From the NCBI RefSeq assembly GCF_025146565.1, contig NZ_CP102258.1:496001-560000 (forward strand): a DNA stretch of 64,000 bases, read 5' to 3'. Source of the DNA: Bacteroides eggerthii (GTDB lineage Bacteria; Bacteroidota; Bacteroidia; Bacteroidales; Bacteroidaceae). The translations under genes and the position numbers were made by a program. Under the pieces are notes generated by a model. The model was not told where the DNA came from. It did not search any database and worked only from the letters and a program-made list of their open reading frames with translations. Positions 22,591-30,344 of this stretch are shown piece after piece. Position 1 is the stretch's first letter. Every line of letters starts with the position of its first letter.

Positions 22591-23973
22591 ATGACAATAA
22601 AGCACGATGACATAATTATTTCAAAGGAAAACCCATTTGAAAATTGCAAATTAAACCGTCAAATATATGCATCAATATTATCCGATATTATTAGTTCTTA
22701 CAGAGAAGGATTTGTTTTGAGCATCAACGGACAATGGGGAAGCGGGAAAACTACATTCGTAAAAATGTGGGAGCAGCAACTAAAAAACAATGATTATAAA
22801 ACCCTCTATTTCAATGCATGGGAAAATGATTTATTAACTGATCCTTCTGTAGCGATCCTTGGAGAATTAAAAAAATTACTATACAAGAATGATGAAAGGA
22901 TATTTAATAAGATTTTAAAAACTACTGCTACTGTAACGAGAAATATAATTCCTTCGTTAGGAAAAGCAATAGCTAACCATTATATAGATAACGAAATAGT
23001 AACGGAAACTATAGAAAATGCTTTATCAGCAACAACCGAAATTTTAGAGAAAGAAATAGAAGAATATTGCAAAAGGAAGAAAGGTATTGATGAATTTAAG
23101 GAATTACTAACAGAATATGTTAAAGCTGAAAGTCCTGATAAGCCTATAGTATTTATTATAGATGAATTAGATCGATGTCGTCCAAGTTATGCTGTTGAAG
23201 TATTAGAGAAAGTAAAACACTTTTTCTCTGTAAATGGAATTGTTTTTATTTTATCAATAGATAAATCACAAATGTGTAATTCTATTAAAGGATTCTATGG
23301 TAGCGAAAGTATTGATAGCGAAGATTATTTACTGCGATTTATAGATTTAGAGTATAGACTCCCTGAGCCTGACCCGAAAGTATTCTGTGAATATTTATAT
23401 GACTACTTTGATTTCAAGAACTTTTTCAACAATCAAAACAGATTAGATTCTTTTCGTAATAAATCAGAAGATGAAGAATTTATAAAATTTGCAGCAATGC
23501 TTGCTAATGCGTCAAAACTGACATTACGCCAACTGGAAAAGTTATTTGCTCATTCAAGAATAGCTCTTAAATCTTTCGAATATCAAGAATATGTTACTCC
23601 GCCTTTATTCTTCTTTTTAGTTTATGTTAGAAATCATAAAACGGTTATATATAATAAGATTAAATCTAAGCAATTTGACATCCAAGAATTAGTAACATTT
23701 CTTGAAACCACAATTAATGTAACTTCTAGCAACTCAACAAACAACTTTTTAATAGTGGAATTACTCGTATTTTACATGACCTACTGTAACGAATATGAAA
23801 GAACAGAAAAAATTGTTTTACTGAATGAAGAGCAAAATCCCTTATTTTCTACAAAAATCAAAATTGAAGAATTAAGAAGCTATGTGAGATATTGTGACGG
23901 AGAATATAGAGGGAATAATATACTCAAACATTTATTGAATAAAATAGAATTATATAGCAGACTAATTTCGTAA
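22591..23973 (+). CDS. KAP-family P-loop NTPase
   Basis: A 460-residue KAP (Kidins220/ARMS-PifA) NTPase. Walker A is INGQWGSGKTTFVKMWEQ (about residues 45-60), followed by LYFNAWENDLL, the KAP-typical N-AW motif (about 72). Walker B is PIVFIIDELDRCRPSYAVEV (about 184-203) and the sensor is GIVFILSIDKSQM (about 212-224). The membrane segments found in some KAP proteins are not clear here. Bacterial KAP proteins include the F-plasmid phage-exclusion protein PifA and members of other phage-defence systems. It begins 27 bases after the PIN gene, in the same direction, and is followed by the HTH-containing unknown at 24032. Confidence 0.85.
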   Translation: MTIKHDDIIISKENPFENCKLNRQIYASILSDIISSYREGFVLSINGQWGSGKTTFVKMWEQQLKNNDYKTLYFNAWENDLLTDPSVAILGELKKLLYKNDERIFNKILKTTATVTRNIIPSLGKAIANHYIDNEIVTETIENALSATTEILEKEIEEYCKRKKGIDEFKELLTEYVKAESPDKPIVFIIDELDRCRPSYAVEVLEKVKHFFSVNGIVFILSIDKSQMCNSIKGFYGSESIDSEDYLLRFIDLEYRLPEPDPKVFCEYLYDYFDFKNFFNNQNRLDSFRNKSEDEEFIKFAAMLANASKLTLRQLEKLFAHSRIALKSFEYQEYVTPPLFFFLVYVRNHKTVIYNKIKSKQFDIQELVTFLETTINVTSSNSTNNFLIVELLVFYMTYCNEYERTEKIVLLNEEQNPLFSTKIKIEELRSYVRYCDGEYRGNNILKHLLNKIELYSRLIS

Positions 23974-24031
23974 TCCAATCATATATGAATTATCAATCCC
24001 ATATTGAAAATCAATCATAATTAAGGCACCT

Positions 24032-24910
24032 ATGTTAGAAACAATCTTCTCAAATTTGATTTCAGGATTTCTTTTAGAGATATTCAAAAAGAAAGATAAC
24101 AATAAAAAAATTGCATTGCCTATCTCTATACTAAATGAAACACTGGAAATAGATAAATCAACAAAACAATCTATCCCTGAATATAATATAAGAATACTTG
24201 AAGCAATAAAACTTCTTAATGTAAACAAAAGAGATCCAATGCTTAATGGGGCTTCAATTGCTGAAGATTTATCAATAGAGAGCATTTCATTAATCGAGGA
24301 CATCATAAATGGGAGTATTATGCCATCATCAAGCATGTTATCATGCTTTGCAGAGAAGTATGAGATCGATTTAGATTGGTTAAAAACAGGATGTAATACA
24401 CCTTTCCACAAACACTGCCTTACCTATACTTGGGCAGAGAATGCAATCCAAATATATAAAGAATACAAGCCTAAAACTGTTTATATTTTCACCGCTGATG
24501 TCAAAGAACATTTTACAGCAATAGCTTATCAAAAAACTCATTATGATTTTCGTATAATCCATTGTGAAAGTAATTGGCATTTGAGCAGTAATGGAATAGG
24601 TGGAACTGGACAAAATCAATTAGTATCATTATATAAGACTATGCTTTTCCTAAATCGTTTCCATACATTTACTCATGGGAAAGTAGTTTCAGAAGATGAG
24701 TTCTTTGATTTAATTACTGGAAAATGCAGTGTCAACATTCTCAGTCATAGATTAAATGATTACCGATGGGAAGATTTATTAGATTTAAATTTAGAACCTA
24801 CTGAAATAGCAAAACGTAAGCAGTACTATGGAGATGACTTTATAGAGGCACAAAATATTATAAAAAGTAAAGTTAGCAAAGATGACTATGATTTCATGAA
24901 CTATGTTTGA
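24032..24910 (+). CDS. Unknown protein with internal XRE-like HTH, partner of the KAP NTPase
   Basis: A 292-residue protein. Residues 1-25 form an amphipathic or membrane-touching helix (MLETIFSNLISGFLLEIFKKK). Residues about 55-120 resemble an XRE-type domain with the typical end IDLDWLKTG (SIAEDLSIESISLIEDIING, SSSMLSCFAEKYEIDLDWL). The remaining 170 residues are an unrecognised domain with AENAIQIYKEYKPKTVYIFT, RIIHCESNWHLSSNGIGG and LSHRLNDYRWEDLLDL; the pattern does not match a nuclease family I know. It lies 58 bases after the KAP gene and is the last gene before the right att copy. It may supply the sensor or effector for KAP. Confidence 0.5.
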   Translation: MLETIFSNLISGFLLEIFKKKDNNKKIALPISILNETLEIDKSTKQSIPEYNIRILEAIKLLNVNKRDPMLNGASIAEDLSIESISLIEDIINGSIMPSSSMLSCFAEKYEIDLDWLKTGCNTPFHKHCLTYTWAENAIQIYKEYKPKTVYIFTADVKEHFTAIAYQKTHYDFRIIHCESNWHLSSNGIGGTGQNQLVSLYKTMLFLNRFHTFTHGKVVSEDEFFDLITGKCSVNILSHRLNDYRWEDLLDLNLEPTEIAKRKQYYGDDFIEAQNIIKSKVSKDDYDFMNYV

Positions 24911-25067
24911 AGTAAATCTGATTGCACACAATTTGCACACATCTCAAGAAAATAGAAGAAAACAAGAGATATTATTTGAAAAGGAAATATTATCTTCGGG
25001 CTTGGAAATCAAGAGGTATGGATATAAAAAGAAATACAATATAAATGATTGAAAATCAAGTGTTTGC
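24911..25067. other. Right-end non-coding tail of element B
   Basis: An AT-rich tail from the last cassette gene to the att copy. It contains TTGCACACAATTTGCACACA (24922-24941), identical to the copy near the left end (10470-10489). Nothing else is recognised. Confidence 0.55.
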
Positions 25068-25112
25068 GACTCATAATCTGGAGGTCCCTGGTTCAAGCCC
25101 AGGCTGGTCCAC
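25068..25112 (+). repeat. Attachment site: 3' half of tRNA-Met(CAT), copy 2
   Basis: Identical over 45 bp to 10351-10395, again without a 5' tRNA half. It marks the right boundary of element B. The distance between the two copies is 14.7 kb, of which 1.36 kb is the IS256 insertion. Confidence 0.85.
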
Positions 25113-25119
25113 AAAGAAG

Positions 25120-25151
25120 AGGCTCATTCTTAATAGAATAGAGCCTTTTTT
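25120..25151 (+). terminator. Intrinsic terminator following att copy 2
   Basis: AGGCTCATTCT, loop TAAT, then AGAATAGAGCCT with one bulged A, followed by a T-run to 25151. It is probably the original terminator of the tRNA-Met gene; a decayed version follows the tRNA remnant at 27521-27555. Confidence 0.8.
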
Positions 25152-25202
25152 GTTTGCAACCCCTCCAGATATAACTCTGTTGCTCTTGGTTAATTTACTC
25201 CT
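25146..25202 (+). repeat. tRNA-flank repeat, copy A (copy B at 27553-27608)
   Basis: TTTTTTGTTTGCA, then CCCTC, AGATATAA, TCTGTT, CTCTTGGTT and ATTTACTCC recur in the same order at 27553-27608 with a few substitutions. Together with the tRNA sequences just before each copy, this shows that the tRNA-Met 3' end and its flank exist twice, 2.4 kb apart. Confidence 0.75.
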
Positions 25203-25324
25203 ATTTTAAGCAGATGTTGACTAATTAAAATAGAGTTAATATACTGACTATTAAAGCATAAATTAAAAGGAGTGAGTTAAAAGTTGACGGAACATATAAC
25301 GTCAAGATTAGATTTTAATTGATA

Positions 25325-25714
25325 ATGAAAACATTTAGATTATTAGCAACCTCATTATTGGTTGCATTAGGCATGGGAGTTAGTTCCTGTGGGGATGAGA
25401 TTACTAACGAAGTGGTTCAACAAGAGCCTGACAACACTTTAGAGTTATTACTTGGAACTTGGCAAGGAGCAGGTGAAGCAGAGGGTGAAACACTTACCTT
25501 TAACAAGGATAAGACCTATGCAGAGATAAGTGAGAATGAAACTCTAAGCGGTAGATTTGAGTACTTCCCTAACAGATATATGTTCGTTATTTACTATACA
25601 ACTGATTGGGGAGAAGAGAATACTATTTACACTGTCGTTAAGATTACTGAAGACGAACTATATCTTAACAACAATGGACATAGTGATATAGTAATTTACA
25701 ATCGTAAACCATAA
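25325..25714 (+). CDS. Small lipoprotein, lipocalin-like
   Basis: A 129-residue lipoprotein. The signal peptide MKTFRLLATSLLVALGMG ends in a lipobox (VSSC) followed by GDE. The mature part has the small lipocalin-like pattern of Bacteroidales: LLGTWQGAGEAEGETLTFNK, TYAEISENETLSGRFEY and a final LYLNNNG strand. I use ATG 25325; an in-frame TTG at 25319 is less likely. It lies 14 bases upstream of a paralogous lipoprotein gene, probably in one operon. Function unknown. Confidence 0.7.
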   Translation: MKTFRLLATSLLVALGMGVSSCGDEITNEVVQQEPDNTLELLLGTWQGAGEAEGETLTFNKDKTYAEISENETLSGRFEYFPNRYMFVIYYTTDWGEENTIYTVVKITEDELYLNNNGHSDIVIYNRKP

Positions 25715-25728
25715 TTAATTTAACAATA

Positions 25729-26184
25729 ATGAGAACTTTAAGATTAATTGGAACGACCTTATTAATGGTTATGTTGGCTGTAAACTTTACAGCGTGCGGT
25801 GATGATGAAGACGGACAGACTATCATTGAACAAGCCAACCTGATAGGTAAATGGCAGTCCACTTGGGAGAAGATTCACAAAGTGGAGAATGGTAAAGAAG
25901 TAATAACTTCTGATGAAGCCTATACCAATGGTTTATGGGAGTTCAAGGCTGACGGTACTTGCATAGAAAGTTATGTGGACGGTGGATATACAGAAACAAG
26001 TCGTTGGTCTTTGAAAGACAATAAGCTGACTATCTCTTACGATGATGGTTATTCAGATGTCCTTACCGTCAATGAACTTACAGCTATCAAGTTAGTTCTC
26101 GCCTTTGAGGATTGGGACACAATGGAAGATGGTAGCGAAGAATTGGACGATATTACAACAACCACTTACAAGAAGATTGACTAA
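25729..26184 (+). CDS. Small lipoprotein, lipocalin-like, paralogue of the previous gene
   Basis: A 151-residue lipoprotein with signal peptide MRTLRLIGTTLLMVMLAV and lipobox (FTAC) followed by GDDED. It has the lipocalin-like frame LIGKWQSTWEKI, GLWEFKADGTCIES, RWSLKDNKLTISYDDG and a C-terminal strand with TTTTYKKID. The acidic run after the cysteine suggests surface location. It is the second gene of a pair with the lipoprotein at 25325 and is closed by a terminator at 26208. Confidence 0.7.
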   Translation: MRTLRLIGTTLLMVMLAVNFTACGDDEDGQTIIEQANLIGKWQSTWEKIHKVENGKEVITSDEAYTNGLWEFKADGTCIESYVDGGYTETSRWSLKDNKLTISYDDGYSDVLTVNELTAIKLVLAFEDWDTMEDGSEELDDITTTTYKKID

Positions 26185-26207
26185 TTACCAATCTACTTAA
26201 GACAGAG

Positions 26208-26238
26208 CAGCATTTGAGGAAACTCTTATGCTGTTTTT
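26208..26238 (+). terminator. Intrinsic terminator of the lipoprotein pair
   Basis: CAGCAT, TTGAG, loop GAAA, CTCTT, ATGCTG, then a T-run. It ends the two-lipoprotein operon 24 bases after the second stop. Confidence 0.75.
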
Positions 26239-26310
26239 CTTTTTATAAAGCTACTACAATTCTAAGGAATACTTCTATATATAACCCATTCGCAAGAATG
26301 TTACAGCAGT

Positions 26311-26949
26311 TTATAATAAACAAAACTTTATATAATCTTCTATTTCTTGAGCAGTTACAGCATAAATAGGTGCAAGTTGCTCAAACTGGTAATCTCTTGT
26401 AAAACGAGAGCCGTTGGTGAGCATAGCCAACAGATTCTTGGATTTCAATGTATGTCCAGAGTAAGTAAGGGCTAAAGATACCAAATCGTTGATAGGTACA
26501 CCAGACTTTAAGATGGAATAAATATCATAATAATCACGAAAGTTACTCCTGCGTAGCATCACCTCCATCTTCATAGCTCCAATAGACTTTACATCTGCCA
26601 ATCTGAGATTATTCAGATATTCCACAGGCATACTGACAGGAGAATATTTAGGACAGGCATAAAAAGAGAACTTTACTCCAGACACTAAATATTCCACATG
26701 GTCTATATCTAAAATGTCCTTATGCTGAATATCACCTATTACAGCGAGTTCTTTCTCTATCTGATACCATGCTACTTCCATTTTCTCTGTTTTAGAAGTA
26801 CGCCATTTCATAAAGTCTAAGTCCTCACTTTGTCGAGTTCCCATTTGCAATGACAAAGCTGTGCCACCTACCAAGAGATAGGGTTTGATGCAATCCAACT
26901 TAGAAACGGCTTCAAAAACTTGCAGCGTGTGTGGAGCTAAACCTTTCAT
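26311..26949 (-). CDS. AbiEii-like nucleotidyltransferase (toxin type)
   Basis: A 212-residue nucleotidyltransferase of the AbiEii/AbiGii toxin family. The signature is YLLVGGTALSLQMGTRQSED (about residues 20-39), followed by LDFMKWRTS with the catalytic acidic residues, then VEYLVSGVKFSFYACP and RLADVKSIGAMKMEVMLRR and NFRDYYDIYSIL. Family members block growth by nucleotide transfer to tRNA or other targets and give abortive-infection immunity. The stop of the preceding gene and this start overlap by 4 bases, so the two are coupled. It may be a toxin-antitoxin pair stabilising the tRNA-linked island. Confidence 0.85.
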   Translation of the reverse strand: MKGLAPHTLQVFEAVSKLDCIKPYLLVGGTALSLQMGTRQSEDLDFMKWRTSKTEKMEVAWYQIEKELAVIGDIQHKDILDIDHVEYLVSGVKFSFYACPKYSPVSMPVEYLNNLRLADVKSIGAMKMEVMLRRSNFRDYYDIYSILKSGVPINDLVSLALTYSGHTLKSKNLLAMLTNGSRFTRDYQFEQLAPIYAVTAQEIEDYIKFCLL

Positions 26950-27278
26950 GCAAACATTTTATTAAGGTGGCGAGTAGCCATAGATTTTATATAAGCATCT
27001 GGTTTCTTTGCCTTAAAATAATACCATGCAAAAAAACGATTCAACGTGTAGAGATATTCCGCTTGGGGAACAAGATAATCCAGCCACACCCGCTTGATTT
27101 TCTTGAAAGGATAAATTAGAAACAGTTGGTTTATTTCTTCCAAGTCAAGATGCAACAAGGTTTTCTCAATCAGCATATCATCTGGAATATCCTTGATTGA
27201 GTTTTCATTGTACGACCAAAAGCAGTGTTCTTGCTTCAGTTTCGCCAATAGTTCTTGTTTCACCACATCTCTTGACAT
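26946..27278 (-). CDS. Partner of the AbiEii-like protein, putative antitoxin
   Basis: A 110-residue protein of the small family that precedes AbiEii-like genes in Bacteroidales. Residues 1-60, LLAKLKQEHCFWSYNENSI, MLIEKTLLHLDLEEINQLF and LIYPFKKIKRVWLDYL, resemble an HTH-like antitoxin fold. It overlaps the toxin-like gene by 4 bases. A broken second copy of the same gene lies at 57480-57732, where the Trp of HCFWSYN has become a stop. A canonical promoter lies at 27301-27332. The antitoxin role is inferred from gene order. Confidence 0.65.
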   Translation of the reverse strand: MSRDVVKQELLAKLKQEHCFWSYNENSIKDIPDDMLIEKTLLHLDLEEINQLFLIYPFKKIKRVWLDYLVPQAEYLYTLNRFFAWYYFKAKKPDAYIKSMATRHLNKMFA

Positions 27279-27300
27279 AACTCCCTGTTTTAGAATAACA

Positions 27301-27332
27301 CAAAATTAGTGATTATTCTTGTCCAAAGCAAA
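27301..27332 (-). promoter_or_regulatory. Canonical promoter of the AbiEii-like pair
   Basis: On the minus strand TTTG (27329-27332), 20 bases, TAATTTTG (27301-27308). The ATG at 27278 follows about 16 bases after the predicted start of transcription. Confidence 0.75.
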
Positions 27333-27447
27333 TCACAATGGAGAATGTTTCATTGCGAATAAGACTTTTAGTGAATTTGCATAGTAAGTTCAGTGTTGAC
27401 CTATTGTTGACCTCAGAACTTATACTGAGATAATTAACGTGTTGATA

Positions 27448-27521
27448 ACGAGGCAGCTCAATTGGTTAGAGCAACAGACTCATATCTGGAGGTCCCTGGC
27501 TCAATCCCAGGCTGAGCCACA
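27448..27521 (+). pseudogene. Degenerate tRNA-Met(CAT) remnant
   Basis: It keeps a D-arm (GCTCAATTGGTTAGAGC), an anticodon arm, a T arm (CCTGG, CTCAATC, CCAGG) and the acceptor 3' strand CTGAGCC. The anticodon loop has lost one A (CTCATA where att copies have CTCATAA), and the 5' acceptor strand (AACGAGG) does not pair with CTGAGCC. It is therefore a tRNA pseudogene. The remainder of 27279-27687 holds only the promoter above and flank copy B at 27553-27608. Confidence 0.75.
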
Positions 27522-27687
27522 AACTAAAAGACTAATTTCTAACAAGATAGAGTTTTTTGTTTGCATACCCTCTAGATATAAATCTGTTACTCTTGGTTGA
27601 TTTACTCCAATTAAGGCATTTGTTTCACTATTGTTTCACCAGTTAAACAATATGCAATTTAAAGGGATTTCATGTATTCCAATGATA

Positions 27688-28575
27688 CTATAAACTATCT
27701 CGAATTACTTTGTATCGTTCGATTAACTCATCAGTTATTTTATGATTTATAGCATCAAGCGCAATAATAGGCTCTCGAACCATATTAGTCTCATATATTC
27801 CGAGTGAATACATCATTTCTTTGAAAAAATGAATTGATATATCAAGATGCTGATTTGAATAAGACAATATTGGTAGTATTCTCTCAAAAAGCTCACGAGC
27901 TGCAGTTTTATGACCTTCTTGAAACAAAGTATAGATTCTTACATATATTTCATGCATAGCCGTCGGCATAAAACAGTCAACACCACGTTCCAAACCCTCT
28001 ATCATCTGCCCTACAGCCCAACCACCAGCCAATAACAATTTTCCTTTAGTCAGCATCTTTACATCTGTGTATTTCTTTCCTGCAGGAACAACTTCAACTT
28101 TCAACATCTTAAAGCTTTCTATCTCTCTATATAGTTGTCCAATGAAATCTAGAGGCAACCCGTACCCACCGGCATCCCAATCTTGAATTACAATCATTTC
28201 AGGCGACAATTGATCCAGTTGCTTTACCTCATCTAAATATTCATCCGCAGAAACAAAAGGAATATTGACTAACAAAGCCCGGCATCCCATCGCCTGGAAT
28301 TTGACAAAATTTTCGTATCGTTCTTTGCGCGTATATGCAGAAGTCCCTGCAATAACAGCAACATCTGTCCCTGCCTCCTCAAGGGCTATTTTGACAAGCA
28401 ACTCTTTTTCCGACTCCGACAATTTTAGCACCTCACTCGCCATAGCCGGAATCAAGAAACCTTTTACTCCAGAATTGATAGCGTACCTCAAGTGTTTACG
28501 CAAGCCATCTTTATCAATTCCTCCGCTATGATCAAACGGAGTATTAATCACAGTTACTATTCCTTTCAGATCCAT
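27688..28575 (-). CDS. Divergent DHDPS/NAL-family aldolase
   Basis: A 295-residue class I aldolase-type TIM barrel of the DapA/NanA family: GIVTVINTPFDHSGGIDKDG at the N terminus, a Schiff-base-like Lys in FKMLKVEVVPAGKKYT (about residue 155) and LAGGWAVGQMIEGLERG near 185. Key motifs have drifted: the phosphate/carboxylate loop GTTGE is PAMASE here, and the YNxP tyrosine motif is QDWDAGGYGL. It therefore may use a different 2-keto acid or may not be a normal aldolase. It is the last gene of the locus, 2 bases after a BNR protein, and is the twin of the canonical aldolase at 50071. Confidence 0.75.
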   Translation of the reverse strand: MDLKGIVTVINTPFDHSGGIDKDGLRKHLRYAINSGVKGFLIPAMASEVLKLSESEKELLVKIALEEAGTDVAVIAGTSAYTRKERYENFVKFQAMGCRALLVNIPFVSADEYLDEVKQLDQLSPEMIVIQDWDAGGYGLPLDFIGQLYREIESFKMLKVEVVPAGKKYTDVKMLTKGKLLLAGGWAVGQMIEGLERGVDCFMPTAMHEIYVRIYTLFQEGHKTAARELFERILPILSYSNQHLDISIHFFKEMMYSLGIYETNMVREPIIALDAINHKITDELIERYKVIRDSL

Positions 28576-28577
28576 GT

Positions 28578-30221
28578 TTAATTCTGATTTTTATTATTAA
28601 TAGAGTTGATTTTTATTGTGGGAATTTTATCTGTCCTAAAATTGCATAACCTCATAAAAGTCAAAAAATTGGCATCATGTTGACGTTTTGGAAGTCCTCG
28701 TTCTTCATCAAAAGCAGTACGAAGGACAGCAACAATATCCTTCCCGTCAAACTGCCAGTCTGCATATTGAAACCCATGAAAGAATGGATTGTCGCTTATA
28801 ATTAACGTATCTTTAATTTCCCAATGCCGCAAATCACTTGAACAGATTAAAGCAAGATTATTACGGATAAGTCCACAAGGTACCCCCTTTTTATAAATGC
28901 CTGAATGCTTTTTCTTTTTATCCTGCTCAAAAACAGGATTTGTCATAGCCCAATACTTACCCGAAATTGTATCATACCGGATTGTGAATTTTTTTCCACC
29001 ACCTGGAAAGTTAATAATATCTTCCTTCGGATTAAAAACTAACGTATTAGAATCCTCTACAGTAAGTATAGCCGCCATATTACCATTTGTCCAATTATCT
29101 ACCCGAATTACATCGACCAATTTACCATTAGGTGCAATAACAACATTTCCTTCTACCCACTGCTTCACAACAAGTTTTTTATCAAACCACTCGGAATTAA
29201 ACGCAATCCCGTTTGTAGAGACCCAACTTTCAGCCTTCATAAGATTAGAATCGATAGGAGCCGACATCACAAATGCACGAGGGACTTCTCCCTTAACTCC
29301 AGTCTCCATCGCACGCCAAATACGCCCATTGTATATAACTACTGGCACTGGAGCTGTGCTGAATTTTCCACATTTAATTACTCCCTCAGAAAGGGAGTCC
29401 CTTGGAAATGTCCATGAAATACCACCGTCATCGGAACGACGAATAATCACGTTTCGGGAGTTTCCACCCCAACCCTCAGTCCCCATTGAGTAAAGCACAT
29501 CATCATGCATGAAGAGATTGTAAAAACTAATATATCCATTATTCTCCGAAAGAACTTTCCAAGTCTTTCCTTTATCTTTGGAACAAAAATAAGTTACCCC
29601 TGATTTCTCACCTGATTTTACAAAAACGCCCGAACATGCAACTAAATAGTCGCCATTGGGTAGAACCAATATGGCCGGATTAGTTACCGATTCTTTTTTC
29701 AAATGGGCCACTTTTGCAATCACTGTCCCTGGAGGTTGCATAACTTCTGATACAGTAATCTTATCACCATAAATAATTGTAGTCGTTCCTTTTTCACTAG
29801 GAGACGGTACATTGACCCATTCTCCCGGAGTTATATAATCATATTGATACAAATAATAATTGAGCTGAATTCCTGTACTTGCTATTACAATTTTTTCACC
29901 TGTCGGAATCCATCCTTCCCTGCTATCCACATCCAGATGGTCCACAGCAGCAAGTATCGAACACTTTTGACTACTACGCACTTGATACGGTCCATCCATA
30001 TCCATAATACTCAATGCACTTTCTTTCCCCAAAATACATTTTGGTGTCGATATTCCATATTTCAGCATGCTTCCACCTTGCGGAAAAACGGTAGCCCCAT
30101 ATTTCACCTCTATAATATCAATAACACATCCTTTCACCTCAAGTATTGATTTTTCAGATTGTGAGGCAACTCTCATTATAAATAGAAAGATTAACAAAAA
30201 AAAGAGTATAGTCTTCTTCAT
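28578..30221 (-). CDS. Exported Asp-box (BNR) beta-propeller, sialidase-like
   Basis: A 547-residue secreted protein. Signal peptide: MKKTILFFLLIFLFIMRVAS; ATG 30221 is preferred over the longer frame from 30335, which would put about 38 residues before the signal. The Asp-box repeats CSKDKGKTWKVL (about residue 250) and RRSDDGGISWTF (about 285) indicate a sialidase-like six-bladed propeller. The first blade reads NPAILVLPNGDYLV, without the FRIP arginine of GH33 sialidases. The C-terminal GLPKRQHDANFLTFMRL is shared with the twin at 34037. It may be a hydrolase or lyase for a non-sialic sugar. It lies between the SSS symporter and the divergent aldolase in the same operon. Confidence 0.7.
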   Translation of the reverse strand: MKKTILFFLLIFLFIMRVASQSEKSILEVKGCVIDIIEVKYGATVFPQGGSMLKYGISTPKCILGKESALSIMDMDGPYQVRSSQKCSILAAVDHLDVDSREGWIPTGEKIVIASTGIQLNYYLYQYDYITPGEWVNVPSPSEKGTTTIIYGDKITVSEVMQPPGTVIAKVAHLKKESVTNPAILVLPNGDYLVACSGVFVKSGEKSGVTYFCSKDKGKTWKVLSENNGYISFYNLFMHDDVLYSMGTEGWGGNSRNVIIRRSDDGGISWTFPRDSLSEGVIKCGKFSTAPVPVVIYNGRIWRAMETGVKGEVPRAFVMSAPIDSNLMKAESWVSTNGIAFNSEWFDKKLVVKQWVEGNVVIAPNGKLVDVIRVDNWTNGNMAAILTVEDSNTLVFNPKEDIINFPGGGKKFTIRYDTISGKYWAMTNPVFEQDKKKKHSGIYKKGVPCGLIRNNLALICSSDLRHWEIKDTLIISDNPFFHGFQYADWQFDGKDIVAVLRTAFDEERGLPKRQHDANFLTFMRLCNFRTDKIPTIKINSINNKNQN

Positions 30222-30344
30222 CCATTGTCCATTCGTTTTGTTTTCATTGCCATATTGCTTACTTCGGGAAAGTAAGATCTCCATGACATCAATAAGAGAA
30301 AGATTACAAACTCTAAAATTCATAACTGTATACATATTTTGAAC

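Noticed and set aside
27448..27521. Functional tRNA-Met gene
   Set aside because: The acceptor strands do not pair and the anticodon loop is one base short.
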